A DNA stretch of 64,000 bases from Plasticicumulans acidivorans (lineage in GTDB: Bacteria; Pseudomonadota; Gammaproteobacteria; Competibacterales; Competibacteraceae). The notes beneath the pieces are model-generated. The model was given only the letters and a program-made list of their open reading frames with translations, was not told where the DNA came from and searched no databases. This document shows, one piece after another, positions 29,216 through 41,141 of the stretch; the first letter of the stretch is position 1, and every line of letters begins with the position of its first letter. Both the position numbers and the translations under genes were made by a program. The stretch covers positions 4,680 to 68,679 of the forward strand of contig NZ_QGTJ01000005.1 in the NCBI RefSeq assembly GCF_003182095.1, given 5' to 3'.

Positions 29216-31080
29216 GGGGACTCCGCATGGACGAGGGGCAGTTCGACGATGAACAGCGCACCGCCGTCGGCATGGTTGTCGGCGTGCAGGCTGCCTCCCA
29301 GGTTATGGACGATGCCGTAGCTGATGGACAGGCCGAGGCCGAGTCCTTCGCCGACCGGTTTGGTGGTGTAGAAGGGATCGAACAGCTGCGAGGCGGCTTC
29401 CGGCTCGATGCCCGGGCCGTTGTCCCGCACGCTCAGGCGCACCCGGGCCGCGGCGCGGCTGAGGCCGAGTTCGATGCGCGGGGCCGGGTGTCCGTGCAGG
29501 GCGTCGGCGGCGTTCTTGATCAAATTGACCAGCACCTGCTCCAGGCGGATCAGGTTGGCGCGTACCGTCAGCGCCTGTTCCGGCAGATCGAGCGCGAGTT
29601 CGATGCCGTCCTTGTGCAGGCGCGGTTCGAGCAGCGCCAGCGCGCGGCTGACGGCGACGCGCGGGTCGATCTCGGCGGTTTCGTCGGAGGTGCGGCGGGC
29701 GAAGGTCTTCAGCTCCGCGGTCAGGGTCGCCATGCGCTCGGTCAGCTCGCCGATCAGGCCGAGGTTGTCGCGCGCCTGCGCCGGGCGTTCGCGTTCGAGA
29801 AACGTCACGGCATTGGCCGCGTAGGCACGGATCGCCGCCAGCGGCTGGTTGAGCTCGTGGACCATGCCGGCGGCGAGCTGGCCGAGCGCGGCCAGTTTGC
29901 TGGCCTGGATCAGATCGTCCTGCGCCTTGACCAGAGCGTGCTCGGCGGTCTCGCGGCTGCGGATCTCGCGCGACAGTCGCGCATTGGCGGCGGTCAGGTC
30001 GCGGGTGCGCTCGCTGACGCGCGCTTCGAGCTGATCGCGCGCCTTGCGCAGCGCCTGGGCGACGCGCGCCTGATAGGCGAGGCGCTCGCGCAGGCGCTGG
30101 CGGCGCTGGCGCAGCAGCAGGCCGAGCATCAGCGCGATCGCCGCCACCGAGCCCGACAGCAGCACGGCGACGCCGACCCGCGCCGCCACCGGGTCCATCG
30201 GCAGCAGCGTGTGCACGATCCACTCGGTGCTCGGCACCTGGCTGGTTTCCAGCAGATAGCGCACCGGCTTGCCGGGGCCGTCGGCGCCGTCGACCTCCTG
30301 CAGCGTCAGCGTGTGGGCGCCGTCCTCGACCCGTTCGGCGACCACCGGCAGCGGCCGCAGCGGCGCATCGCCGTACTGGCGGCTGCGCTGCAGCGCCTGG
30401 CGCGCGCCGGCATCGAGCGGGCGCAGCGTGTGGTAGCGGAAGTCGCTGCGGTTGGTGATGAACACCACGCCGGCGGCATCGGTGACGACGATCGGTGAGG
30501 TGCTCTGCGACCAGGCGGCTTCCAGGCGCTCCTGGCCGATCTTGACCACGGCGACGCCGAGCACGCGCTCGTGCTCGCGCACCGGGAAGGAGAAATAAAA
30601 GCCGGCACGATTGGAGGTGATGCCGTGCGCGAAATACAGCCCGGCCCGGCCTGCCATCGCCAGCTGGAAGTACGGGCGAAAACCGAAATTGCGGCCGACG
30701 AAGGAGACGTCGGCCTCGGCGTTGCTGGCGGCGAGGGTCTCGCCGGCGGTATCGAGCACGTACGTCTCGGAGGCGCCGGCCGCCTGATTGAAGTCAGCGA
30801 GAAAGGCATTGACTGCGCTGCGCTGCGCTGGCGTCGGCACCGCGGCCAGCAGCTGACGCACCAGCGGTTCCTGCGCCAGCAGTCGCGGCAGGATGTGATA
30901 GGTGTCGAGCAGGCCCTGCAGATTGGCCACCGAGCGCTCCAGCGCGCGGCCGGCCTGATCGCGCATCTCGGCGATCGCCGTGCGCCGTGCGAACTGCGCC
31001 GCCTGCCACATCGCCGCCGCCATCAGTGCCGCCAGCAGGCAGGCGAGGCTGAGGCGTTCGAGGGCGCGGCGACGCTTCAC
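29212..31080 (-). CDS. dctB: C4-dicarboxylate-type sensor histidine kinase, DctB-like
   Basis: A 622-residue membrane kinase: transmembrane helices at about 10-30 and 302-323 flank a periplasmic double-PAS/Cache sensor (YHILPRLLAQEPLVRQLL, SFVGRNFGFRPYFQLAMAG, FYFSFPVRE), the DctB ligand domain that binds succinate and related acids. A coiled coil (330-390) leads to the phosphorylated H408 in GMVHELNQPLAAIRAYAANA, then the ATPase N box NLIKNAADAL and the G boxes DNGPGI and GEGLGLGLSIS. It overlaps the AEC carrier gene and dctD by four bases each (ATGA), so the three are one translationally coupled operon. The actual ligand is not shown. Confidence 0.9.
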   Translation of the reverse strand: MKRRRALERLSLACLLAALMAAAMWQAAQFARRTAIAEMRDQAGRALERSVANLQGLLDTYHILPRLLAQEPLVRQLLAAVPTPAQRSAVNAFLADFNQAAGASETYVLDTAGETLAASNAEADVSFVGRNFGFRPYFQLAMAGRAGLYFAHGITSNRAGFYFSFPVREHERVLGVAVVKIGQERLEAAWSQSTSPIVVTDAAGVVFITNRSDFRYHTLRPLDAGARQALQRSRQYGDAPLRPLPVVAERVEDGAHTLTLQEVDGADGPGKPVRYLLETSQVPSTEWIVHTLLPMDPVAARVGVAVLLSGSVAAIALMLGLLLRQRRQRLRERLAYQARVAQALRKARDQLEARVSERTRDLTAANARLSREIRSRETAEHALVKAQDDLIQASKLAALGQLAAGMVHELNQPLAAIRAYAANAVTFLERERPAQARDNLGLIGELTERMATLTAELKTFARRTSDETAEIDPRVAVSRALALLEPRLHKDGIELALDLPEQALTVRANLIRLEQVLVNLIKNAADALHGHPAPRIELGLSRAAARVRLSVRDNGPGIEPEAASQLFDPFYTTKPVGEGLGLGLSISYGIVHNLGGSLHADNHADGGALFIVELPLVHAESP

Positions 31081-32012
31081 GGCGCGTGACTGAGCGCAGC
31101 GAGCAGCGGCAGCGTCAGCATCGACAGCAAGGTCTGCACGGTGACGACAGCCGCGGCCAGCGGCGCATCGCCGCCCATCTGCCGCGCCAGAATGTAGGAG
31201 GAGGGCGCGCCCGGCAGTGCGGCGAACAGCACGACCACGGCGGTTTCCAGCGGCGGCAAGCCGCTCAGCGCGGCCAGCGTCCAGCCGAGCAGGGGCGCTA
31301 CCAGCAGTTTCAGTACGCAGCCGAGGGCGATCGCGCCGCTGCGTCCGCGCACCGCCGCGATCTGCAGCCCGGCCCCCATCGTCAGCAGACCGAGCGGCAG
31401 CGCGGCACGGGCGAGGATGTCGAGCGGACCGCGTGTGCCCGGCGGCAGGCCGATGTCGGAGCGGTTCAGCGCGATGCCGAGCAGGCAGGCGATGATCAGC
31501 GGATTACGCAGCACCGCCGCGAACAGGTGCGTCGGCCGGGCGAGGCCGTGAGCGTGACTGATGATGCTGACGCACAGCACGTTGACCAGCGGCACCATCA
31601 CCGCCAGCGCCAGCGCAGCCAGTGCCAGCCCCGGCCGGCCGTACAGCGGCGCGCAGGCGGCCAGGCCGACGTAGGTGTTGAGGCGGATGACGCCCTGATA
31701 GCTCGAACCGAAAGCCGGACCGTCGCTGCCGAGCCAGCGGCGCAGGCGCAGCGCCAGCAGTGTCATCAGCACGATGGTCGTCACCAGCACCAGCGCCACA
31801 TGGGCGACGGCGAAGCTGCTCAGATCGGCGCTGGCCAGCTCGCGCACCAGCAGCGCCGGCAGCAGCAGGTAGTAGGCCAGGCGCTCGGCCGGCGTCCAGA
31901 ACGCCGCGCCGGGGAAATCGACGCGACGCAGCGCAAAGCCAAGCACGATCAGCGCGAAAACCGGGCCGAGCGCATCGAGAATGGGCTGGAAGGGGGCAAG
32001 CGTAGCGAACAT
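31077..32012 (-). CDS. AEC-family (auxin efflux carrier type) transporter
   Basis: A 311-residue protein with about ten transmembrane helices in the two inverted repeats of the AEC/BART fold. Typical segments are LGPVFALIVLGFALRRVDF, LNTYVGLAACAPLYG, RNPLIIACLLGIALNRS and the late FAALPGAPSSYILARQMGGD. Bacterial members include malonate and malate carriers (MdcF, MleP), so a dicarboxylate or related organic acid is a reasonable substrate given the DctB-DctD genes joined to it by overlapping stop and start codons. It is the first gene of the operon. A 65-bp spacer separates it from pqiC; I found no -24/-12 sigma-54 element with correct spacing there. Confidence 0.85.
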   Translation of the reverse strand: MFATLAPFQPILDALGPVFALIVLGFALRRVDFPGAAFWTPAERLAYYLLLPALLVRELASADLSSFAVAHVALVLVTTIVLMTLLALRLRRWLGSDGPAFGSSYQGVIRLNTYVGLAACAPLYGRPGLALAALALAVMVPLVNVLCVSIISHAHGLARPTHLFAAVLRNPLIIACLLGIALNRSDIGLPPGTRGPLDILARAALPLGLLTMGAGLQIAAVRGRSGAIALGCVLKLLVAPLLGWTLAALSGLPPLETAVVVLFAALPGAPSSYILARQMGGDAPLAAAVVTVQTLLSMLTLPLLAALSHAP

Positions 32013-32077
32013 GGTGCAGAGCGTACCCTACCGTCTTGCACAATGCGAAATTCCGTGGCCGCCTGTCGCGGCGCGAT

Positions 32078-32671
32078 TCAGGGCGTGGAGCGGGTCAGCT
32101 GCGTGGCCAGATCACGGCTGAAGCGCGCCAGCGCGCGGCCCAGCGCACCGACCACCGCCGCCGTGTCCGCAGCCTCCAGCGTCTCGCGGTATTCCCCGTG
32201 ACGCGGGGCCAGCAGCTCGTGGCCGTCGGCGTCCTGCAGCTGCCAGCGCAGCGCGAACAGCGCGGTCGTCCCTTCGCTCTCACAGCGCAGCACCTGCAGC
32301 CACAACACGCGCGACGGTGCCGCCGCGCGCCGCCACGGCGCCATCACCACCTGCAGCTGCGGCAGCAGGCGGGCGAGGTTTTCGCGCAGCGCGCGGGCAA
32401 TGCCGGCCTTCAGCGGCTCGCCCCACAGTTCGAAGTCGTCGAGCCGCAGGGCGCCATCGGCACTGCGCTCAAGGATCTGCGGCCGGTTCAGATAATCCGG
32501 CAGCTGCAGCGGCGCCAGGCCGAGCGTGCCGTCGAGCGCGCCGAGGGCTGCCGTGTCTTCACCGAGCGTCGGCAGCAGATAGAAATGCGTCGGCTGGCTG
32601 CTGGCGCAGGCACCGAGTGCGCTGCCGGCGGCGAGGAGCAGACTGCGCTGGAGGAACTCGCGGCGGTTCAT
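32078..32671 (-). CDS. pqiC: PqiC-like outer-membrane lipoprotein
   Basis: A 197-residue lipoprotein. The lipobox is LGAC with lipidated C22, after the leader MNRREFLQRSLLLAAGSA, which also has a twin-arginine-like RR. The mature part has the ABC-transport auxiliary/PqiC fold signatures THFYLLPTLGE, LAPLQLPDYLNRPQI and VVMAPWRR. PqiC partners PqiB, sitting in the outer membrane as the receiving end of a periplasm-spanning lipid conduit. Its start overlaps the pqiB stop by four bases. Last gene of the pqiA1-pqiA2-pqiB-pqiC operon. Confidence 0.87.
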   Translation of the reverse strand: MNRREFLQRSLLLAAGSALGACASSQPTHFYLLPTLGEDTAALGALDGTLGLAPLQLPDYLNRPQILERSADGALRLDDFELWGEPLKAGIARALRENLARLLPQLQVVMAPWRRAAAPSRVLWLQVLRCESEGTTALFALRWQLQDADGHELLAPRHGEYRETLEAADTAAVVGALGRALARFSRDLATQLTRSTP

Positions 32672-34326
32672 CGGCGGGGCGTCTCCTGTGGCAGCTTGCC
32701 GCGCAGCAGGGCTTCCGGGCTGCGGCTGAGGTAATCGGCCAGATCGCGCAGCGAGCGTGCGGCGGCGGCGACCTCGTCGAGTGTGGCCGCCAGGTCGCTG
32801 GCCAGCGGCGCCTGCGGATCGAGCTGCTGCAGCGCGCGCTCGCCGGCGCTCAGCGTGCGCGTCAGCTGCGGGCCGATCTGGCCGATCTGGCGGTCGAGCT
32901 GCGTCGGCAGACCCTTGGCATCGCGCAGCAGTGTCGACAGCGACTTCAGACTGTCGCGCAGCTCGCCAGCGTTGAGCAGGCGATTGGCGCCGCTGGCCGC
33001 GCCGTCGAGCTGCTCGACGATGTGGTCGAGCGGCAGGCGGCGCAGCTTGGCGGCGAGTTCGGTCAGCGTCTGTTCGAGCTCGGTGGTCAGTGCCGGTACC
33101 GTCGGCATCACCGGGTAGGGCTCGGCCGGTTCCAGCCGCGCCGGCGGCGCGTCGGCGACGAAGTCCATGTCGACGAACAGCGCGCCGGTCAGCAGGCTGC
33201 CCGAGCGCAGGCGCACGCGCAGCCCGCGCTCGACCAGTTTGGCCAGCGCCGCCACACGTTCGGCTTCGCTGTAGCGCACCGGGCCACCGGCGGCCTGCGC
33301 CGGGGTGATGTCGAGCACCACCGGCACGCGGATGCGCAGCGTCTGCGGGTCGAGTTCGAGGCGGATGTCGCGCACCTGGCCGACACGGATGCCGCGGTAT
33401 TCGACCGGCGCGCCGACGCTCAGGCCGCGCACCGAATCATCGAAGTAAGCGACCACCGTGGTCGGCTCGCCGGTGTCGCGGTCGGTGCTGCGGGCGTAGC
33501 TGTCGTAGAGCCAGAAGGTCTTGTCGGCCGGCGGGGGCGCCGGATCGTCCGGCGCGCTGAAGGCGATGCCGCCGACGATCAGCTCCGACAGCGAGCCTAG
33601 GCGCAGGTTGACACCCTGCGCCCCCAGTGAGAAATCGATGGCCGATTCGCGCCAGAAGCGGCTGTCGGCGCGCACCAGCCGGTCGAACGGCGCGCGCACG
33701 AAGATTTCGATGTCGACCGCGCCGAAGTCCTTGCTCGGGCCGACGGCGATCACCTCGCCGGCCTCGATGCCGCGGAACAGCACGCGGGTGCCGACGCTGA
33801 CGCTGCCGAGCGTCACCGCCGCCAGATGCAGCGAGCGCCCCGGCGTCGTCGCCCGCACCGGCGGCGCCTGCTCCAGGCCGGTGAAGTGGGTGTGTGATTC
33901 GTGGCCGTCGCCCGGCTCGATCTCGATGTAGGAACCGCTGAGCAGCGTATCCAGCCCGGAGACGCCGCCGACACTGATGCGCGGACGCACCACCCAGAAG
34001 CGCGAATCGGCGCCGAGGTGCGACTTCATCGCCGGTTTGAGTGTGGCGCTGACCTCGACCTGGTGCAGGTCGGCGGAGAGGTTGACGCTGTCGACGGTGC
34101 CGACGTCGATCGAGCGGTAGCGGATCTTGGTCTTGCCGGCTTCGAGGCCGCTGCCGTCGACGAAGGTGATGGTGATCTGCGGGCCGCGCGCCGCCAGCTG
34201 CTGCCAGACCAGCCAGGCGCCGATCAGCGCGGCGACCAGCGGAATGGTCCAGATCAGCGCCGGACCGCGGCGGCGGCGCACCACGGGGTCGGCGGGCACG
34301 GGGGGCAGGTCGTCAGTCGTCGCCAT
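32668..34326 (-). CDS. pqiB: PqiB-like MCE-domain protein
   Basis: A 552-residue protein with one inner-membrane helix (ALIWTIPLVAALIGAWLVWQ) and three MCE (MlaD-type) domains: about 45-140 (TITFVDGSGLEAGKTKIRYR), 155-250 (TLGSVSVGTRVLFRGIEAG) and 280-390 (VVAYFDDSVRGLSVGAPVEYRG). A C-terminal coiled coil from about 410 follows. E. coli PqiB stacks such rings into a needle that carries lipid across the periplasm. Start: ATG 34326 (MATTDDLPPVP) overlaps the pqiA2 end by 14 bases; the ATG at 34371 gives unlikely sequence. Confidence 0.9.
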   Translation of the reverse strand: MATTDDLPPVPADPVVRRRRGPALIWTIPLVAALIGAWLVWQQLAARGPQITITFVDGSGLEAGKTKIRYRSIDVGTVDSVNLSADLHQVEVSATLKPAMKSHLGADSRFWVVRPRISVGGVSGLDTLLSGSYIEIEPGDGHESHTHFTGLEQAPPVRATTPGRSLHLAAVTLGSVSVGTRVLFRGIEAGEVIAVGPSKDFGAVDIEIFVRAPFDRLVRADSRFWRESAIDFSLGAQGVNLRLGSLSELIVGGIAFSAPDDPAPPPADKTFWLYDSYARSTDRDTGEPTTVVAYFDDSVRGLSVGAPVEYRGIRVGQVRDIRLELDPQTLRIRVPVVLDITPAQAAGGPVRYSEAERVAALAKLVERGLRVRLRSGSLLTGALFVDMDFVADAPPARLEPAEPYPVMPTVPALTTELEQTLTELAAKLRRLPLDHIVEQLDGAASGANRLLNAGELRDSLKSLSTLLRDAKGLPTQLDRQIGQIGPQLTRTLSAGERALQQLDPQAPLASDLAATLDEVAAAARSLRDLADYLSRSPEALLRGKLPQETPRR

Positions 34327-34957
34327 CGAGGGCATCCCAGAGCAGGCGGGGGTCGAAGCGCAGCGCGGCAAACATGGTCAGGACCACGACGGCGGCGAAA
34401 CAGACCGCGCCGGGGCCGGGCTCGATCGTTGCCAGCGCCTGCAGCCTCACCAGCGCCGCCAGAATCGAGACCATGAACACGTCGATCATCGACCAGCGGC
34501 CGACCGCTTCGACGATGCGATACATCAGCGTACGCGCACGCAGGTTACGGATCGAACGCCGCTGCACGGCGATCAGCAGCCAGGTCAGCGCCAGCAGCTT
34601 GGCGCCCGGGATCAGGATGCTGGCGAAGAACACCAGCGCCGCCAGCGGCCACTGCCCGGCGTGCAGCAGCTCGACCACGCCGGAGAGGATGGTGTCCGGC
34701 TGGCCGCGGCCGAACATGATCACGCTCATCACCGGCAGGGCGTTGGCGGGGATGATCAGGAGCCAGGCGGAAAGCAGCAGCGCCCAGGTCTGCGCCAGGC
34801 TGTCGGGCATGCGCGAATGCAGTGCCGCACCACAGCGCGGGCAGCGCGCGGGCGTTCCGGCCGCCGGCTGCGGCGCCAGATGATGGCAGGCGCGGCAGGC
34901 GGCGAGGCCGGCCCGGCGGGCTGTCATCACCGCTGTTTCGGGGGCTCGTGCGTTCAT
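34313..34957 (-). CDS. pqiA2: PqiA-like membrane protein, second half
   Basis: A 214-residue membrane protein of the PqiA family: a zinc-ribbon-like CRAC...CPRC pair near residues 20-45, then four transmembrane helices including WALLLSAWLLIIPANALPVM and the family motif GRWSMIDVFMVSILAALV. E. coli PqiA is one 417-residue chain with two such halves; here they are separate genes. The start at 34957 overlaps the previous gene's stop by four bases (ATGA), which favours it over ATG 34984. Confidence 0.85.
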   Translation of the reverse strand: MNARAPETAVMTARRAGLAACRACHHLAPQPAAGTPARCPRCGAALHSRMPDSLAQTWALLLSAWLLIIPANALPVMSVIMFGRGQPDTILSGVVELLHAGQWPLAALVFFASILIPGAKLLALTWLLIAVQRRSIRNLRARTLMYRIVEAVGRWSMIDVFMVSILAALVRLQALATIEPGPGAVCFAAVVVLTMFAALRFDPRLLWDALDGDD

Positions 34958-35589
34958 GGCCGGGCGGCCTCCAGGCGCTGCCACAGCATGTGCGCATCGA
35001 GTGCCGCCGCCGCCGCGGTGCCGCAGGCGATGTGGGCGACGAAGGCATACAGCGCCGGCCCCGGCGCGATGCTCGCCAGATCAGCAAGCTTGACGAAGGC
35101 CACCATCACGCCGAGCAGATAGACTTCGGTCATCGCCCACGGCGCCAGTGCCTCGGTGATGCGAAACGCCAGCGCCGCGCCGCGCGCGCGCCGCCCGAAG
35201 TGCAGCGGCGCCAGCAGCCACAGCTGCGCGCCGAGGCGCACCAGCGGCAGCACGATGCTCATCGCCAGCACCAGCAGCGCCAGCGGCTGGTAGCCGAGGC
35301 GCCAGAGTTCGCGCGAGCCGGCAAAGATCGTCGAGATCTGCTCCTGGCCCTGCAGGCGCATGTCGAGCAGCGGGAAGGCATTGGCCAGCAGCAGGCAGAT
35401 CAGGCTGGCCAGGCTCAGCGCCAGCGCACGTTCGCTGCCGGCGGCGCCGGTGTAGAGCAGCGCGCCGCAGCGCGCGCACAAGGCTTTTTCGTGACGGCCG
35501 AGCGGACGCACGTGATGCAGCGCGTCGCAGTCGTGGCAGGCGACGAGGTGATCGAGGCTGGAAGCGGGGTGGACGGAGTCTCGTGCCAT
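34954..35589 (-). CDS. pqiA1: PqiA-like membrane protein, first half
   Basis: A 211-residue protein with a CHDC...CARC zinc-ribbon-like pair, then four transmembrane helices (ALSLASLICLLLANAFPLLDM, LALLVLAMSIVLPLV) and the family motif APWAMTEVYLLGVMVAFVKLADLA. It is the counterpart of the N-terminal half of E. coli PqiA. Start at 35589 (MARDSVHP), in preference to ATG 35616. It opens the pqi operon, 46 bases downstream of the chemoreceptor stop on the same strand, so part of its transcription may come from read-through. Confidence 0.83.
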   Translation of the reverse strand: MARDSVHPASSLDHLVACHDCDALHHVRPLGRHEKALCARCGALLYTGAAGSERALALSLASLICLLLANAFPLLDMRLQGQEQISTIFAGSRELWRLGYQPLALLVLAMSIVLPLVRLGAQLWLLAPLHFGRRARGAALAFRITEALAPWAMTEVYLLGVMVAFVKLADLASIAPGPALYAFVAHIACGTAAAAALDAHMLWQRLEAARP

Positions 35590-35635
35590 GGGCCGGGGCA
35601 GTCCTGCCCACGGCACGAGGGGTGCGGCGGGCGTT

Positions 35636-37972
35636 TCAGGTGCGGAACTGGCCGACCAGGCGGCTCAGCGTGGTGGCAGTGTCGGCGACTTGTCCGGCGG
35701 AGTCCAGCACCTCGCTGCTGGCCTCGGCGGAGTGCACGGCGCCGTCGGCCAGGGCGCGGATGGTCGTCGCGATGTGGCGTCCGCGCTCGGCGGCCTCGGT
35801 GACGTTGCTGGCCATTTCATTGGCCGCGGCCGACTGCTGCTCGACCGCCTGCGCCACCGACACCTGGAACTGCGCGACGCGCGTCATGATCTCGCGGGTG
35901 CGGCCGATCGCTTCCTGCGCCGCCGAGGTGTCGTGCTGGATCGCCTCGATGCGGGCATGGATGCGGCCGGTGGCCTCGGCGGTGGCGCGCGCCAGATCCT
36001 TGACCTCGCTGGCGACCACGGCGAAGCCCTTGCCGGCCTCACCGGCGCGGGCGGCCTCGATGGTGGCATTGAGCGCCAGCAGATTGGTCTGCTCGGCGAT
36101 GCTGGTGATCAGTCGCACCACGTCGCCGATCTGCGCGCCGGATTCAGCCAGCTGCTGCATGCGGCTGGTGGCGTCGTCGACGGCGCGCTCGGCCTCGGCA
36201 CTGATGTCGCGCGCCATTTCGGTGTTGTGGGAGATTTCGCGTGCGCTGACGCTCATCTCCTCGGTGGCGGCGGCGATCGCCTCCAGCCGCGCACCGACGT
36301 CGGTGGCATCGGCGGCCACCGACGACGACTGCCCTGAATGCTCGTCGGCCTCGCTGCGCAGGCGGCGGGCGAGGGCATCGAGCTGGTGCGAGGCCGATCC
36401 GAGCTCGCCGGCAGAGTCGCCGATTTCGGCCAGATGGTTGCGCAGATCGCCGAGCAGGCGCGCCAGCCCGCCGCCGACGCGGCCGATGGCATCGCTGCCG
36501 GTCACCGTCACCGGTTGTGTCAGGTCACCGGTGGCCGCGGCATCGACGGTGCGCAGCAGCTGTTCGACCTGTTCGGCCAGCGCCTGGGCGGTGGCGGCGG
36601 TGGCGGCGTGACGCTGCTGATCGGCCTCGGCCTGACGCACCCGCTGCGCAGCCAGACTGTCGAGCAGCTCGTTGATGCTCGATACCAGGCTGGCATAGTC
36701 GCCGTTGAAGTGCTGCACGTGACCGCGCCGCTCCAGCTCGCCGGCCTCGGCGGCGCGCGTCAGGCTCTGGGTCTCGGCCAGCAGCTCGGCGACGGTGGTC
36801 TGCGTGCGTGCCACGCTGGCGCCGAGCTGGTCGGCCTCGCTGCGCGGCTGGTGATGATGGGCGGTGTCGCCGCGGCCGAGGGCGTCGACCGCGCCGGTCA
36901 GTTCGCGCAGGTAATCGAGCATGGCGCGGAAGGCGTCGGCGAGCTGGCCGACCTCGTCGCGGCCGCGGTAGTCGATGCTGCGCGAGACGTCGCCGCAGGC
37001 GATCGCCTGCGCCGAAACCGCCATCGTCGACAGCGGCCGGGCGATGCCGCGCGCCAGCCACCAGGCCAGCGCACAGCCGAGCAGCAGCAGGCCGAGGCTC
37101 AGGCCGATGGCCAGATTGCGCACGCTGGCGGCGGCCTGCTCGAAGGCGGTCTGGTCGTTGAACACTTCGAGCGCGCCGATCGGCTTGCCGCGGTAGTCGT
37201 TGATCGGCATCACCAGCGTTGCCAGGCGCGTGTCGCCCTGCGTCAGCGAGCCCATCTGCGGCGTGCCGTTGAGGGCGCCGCGCAGCTGCTCGCTGTCCAT
37301 GTCGGGCCACTCGGCCGGGGCGGTGTCGGCGGCGCGCTGGATGTTGCCCTTGGCGTCGAGGATGAACAGCCGTGCGCGCAGCGCGTACCAGGCGGCGAGT
37401 TCGTTGAGGAAGGGCTGCGTCAGCGACATGCCGAACTCGACGCTGCCGATCAGTTTGCCGTCGCGGTGGATCGGTACCACTGAGCGGATGCCGATGCCGG
37501 CGACGCCGCCTTCGAGCCCGCTGATCAGTGTGTCCTTGCTGATCGCATCGACGACGGTCTGGCGAAAGCTCGACAGGTCGTCGCCGAATTTCTCCGGCTT
37601 GTGCACGCGCAGGAAGGAGATCGCCGGCGGTGTGTGGAACTGGAACTGCTCGACGTTGTAGTCCTTGGCCAGAAAGTCATAAGCCGCGGCGAACTCGCGG
37701 GCGAGTTTGTCGCGATCGCCATTGGCGACGGCTTCGATCACGGTGGGCTGTGTGGCGACCAGTTGTGCCAGCGCGGTGCCGGCGCGCTGCTCGCGATGCA
37801 GTGCGGCGATGAACAGACCGATCGAGCTGTTCAGGCGCTCGGCGCGCTGGTGTTCCTGCATGTCGTCGATGGCCTTGAGGGCGGAGCCGGTGAGGCTGGC
37901 CGCGACCATGACGAGAATGGCCCCGAAGCCCAGCGCGAGTCGGGTGCCGATGCGCAGGCGATGAAGATTCAT
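35636..37972 (-). CDS. Methyl-accepting chemotaxis protein with periplasmic Cache domain
   Basis: A 778-residue receptor. Transmembrane helix 1 is about 8-30 ([21 protein letters not shown]). The periplasmic sensor (about 35-280) has the Cache signatures [20 protein letters not shown] and [23 protein letters not shown], typical of small-molecule-binding domains. Transmembrane helix 2 ([21 protein letters not shown]) is followed by HAMP ([20 protein letters not shown]), a second HAMP-like stretch and a long signalling hairpin with the conserved tip region [33 protein letters not shown]. The start at 37972 is chosen over 38170 because the latter adds non-coding-looking sequence. No other che gene is near; ligand unknown. 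Confidence 0.9.
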   Translation of the reverse strand: MNLHRLRIGTRLALGFGAILVMVAASLTGSALKAIDDMQEHQRAERLNSSIGLFIAALHREQRAGTALAQLVATQPTVIEAVANGDRDKLAREFAAAYDFLAKDYNVEQFQFHTPPAISFLRVHKPEKFGDDLSSFRQTVVDAISKDTLISGLEGGVAGIGIRSVVPIHRDGKLIGSVEFGMSLTQPFLNELAAWYALRARLFILDAKGNIQRAADTAPAEWPDMDSEQLRGALNGTPQMGSLTQGDTRLATLVMPINDYRGKPIGALEVFNDQTAFEQAAASVRNLAIGLSLGLLLLGCALAWWLARGIARPLSTMAVSAQAIACGDVSRSIDYRGRDEVGQLADAFRAMLDYLRELTGAVDALGRGDTAHHHQPRSEADQLGASVARTQTTVAELLAETQSLTRAAEAGELERRGHVQHFNGDYASLVSSINELLDSLAAQRVRQAEADQQRHAATAATAQALAEQVEQLLRTVDAAATGDLTQPVTVTGSDAIGRVGGGLARLLGDLRNHLAEIGDSAGELGSASHQLDALARRLRSEADEHSGQSSSVAADATDVGARLEAIAAATEEMSVSAREISHNTEMARDISAEAERAVDDATSRMQQLAESGAQIGDVVRLITSIAEQTNLLALNATIEAARAGEAGKGFAVVASEVKDLARATAEATGRIHARIEAIQHDTSAAQEAIGRTREIMTRVAQFQVSVAQAVEQQSAAANEMASNVTEAAERGRHIATTIRALADGAVHSAEASSEVLDSAGQVADTATTLSRLVGQFRT

Positions 37973-38237
37973 GAGTGACCCCGCGAATGTTCTGAATGCA
38001 TGGGAGCGGACGAGCTGAAATCTAGTCCGCCGACGATCGGCTTGCCGATCGATTGGCCTGCAATCATCCGGCGAATCGCGCGCGGTGAATCTAAAGTTTT
38101 GTGGCGGTCCGGTTCGGGATCTTCGATTCACCGGATTTCGCATGGCGAAAACTCTGTGAAATGGCGGCACTTCACATCGTGGTAATCGATCGGACTGAAG
38201 TTTTACGATACGCGCACCGCGAAGCCCGCGGGCCCTG
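37973..38237. other. Intergenic region between chemoreceptor and aceE leader
   Basis: This is the first 265 bases of a 387-base stretch without a conventional gene. It holds the chemoreceptor's upstream region and probably the aceE promoter. An inverted repeat GGTGAATC (38084-38091) / GATTCACC (38125-38132) is the only clear symmetry. A TACGAT at 38205-38210 could be a -10 box but has no convincing -35 partner. I see no PdhR-type palindrome and no RNA gene. Confidence 0.5.
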
Positions 38238-38359
38238 ATGACTCAGCACACCATCTGGGGCTTTCCAACCAAAAAGGATGCCGTCCAAGACCCGGGAGAC
38301 GGTTTTTCGGGAGGAGGAGGACGGCTGTCGCCCATGAACCTCGTAATCAGAGGTAAGCC

Positions 38360-38363
<4 letters not shown>
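38238..38363 (+). CDS. Possible 41-residue leader frame overlapping the aceE start
   Basis: ATG 38238 opens a frame of 41 codons whose TGA stop (38361-38363) overlaps the aceE ATG as ATGA, the arrangement of translationally coupled genes. The peptide begins [14 protein letters not shown] and has four consecutive Gly codons written GGA GGA GGA GGA, which double as a strong Shine-Dalgarno-like run (38309-38321). An inner ATG at 38333 gives a 9-residue version (MNLVIRGKP) behind that run. The outer ATG lacks a ribosome site. It may be a regulatory leader peptide or chance; nothing similar is known to me. Confidence 0.35.
38281..38324 (+). promoter_or_regulatory. Attenuator-like alternative hairpins in the aceE leader
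   Basis: CCGTCC at 38281-38286 can pair with GACGG at 38298-38302, which is followed directly by TTTTT (38303-38307) as in an intrinsic terminator. The same strand can instead pair with GGACGG at 38319-38324, which would leave the terminator arm free. The stems are short (5-6 bp), so this is a weak but recognisable terminator/antiterminator arrangement 36 bases before the aceE ATG. Confidence 0.35.
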
Positions 38364-41023
<2,660 letters not shown>

Positions 41024-41141
41024 GCCACGACACGAGCGAGGGGCGTGAGCGGCTGCTCACGCCGAACAGGCAACCACGGGTGGAGCCGCGCGCCACGCCA
41101 GGCGTGTGCCGCGCGCCGCCCGCAGCCCCAAGGGCAAGTGC

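Noticed and set aside
32013-32077. Sigma-54 promoter before the AEC-dctBD operon
   Set aside because: GG and GC doublets occur but with wrong spacing (12 bases between them rather than 10).
38171-38359. PdhR operator upstream of aceE
   Set aside because: No AATTGGT-N3-ACCAATT-like sequence is present.
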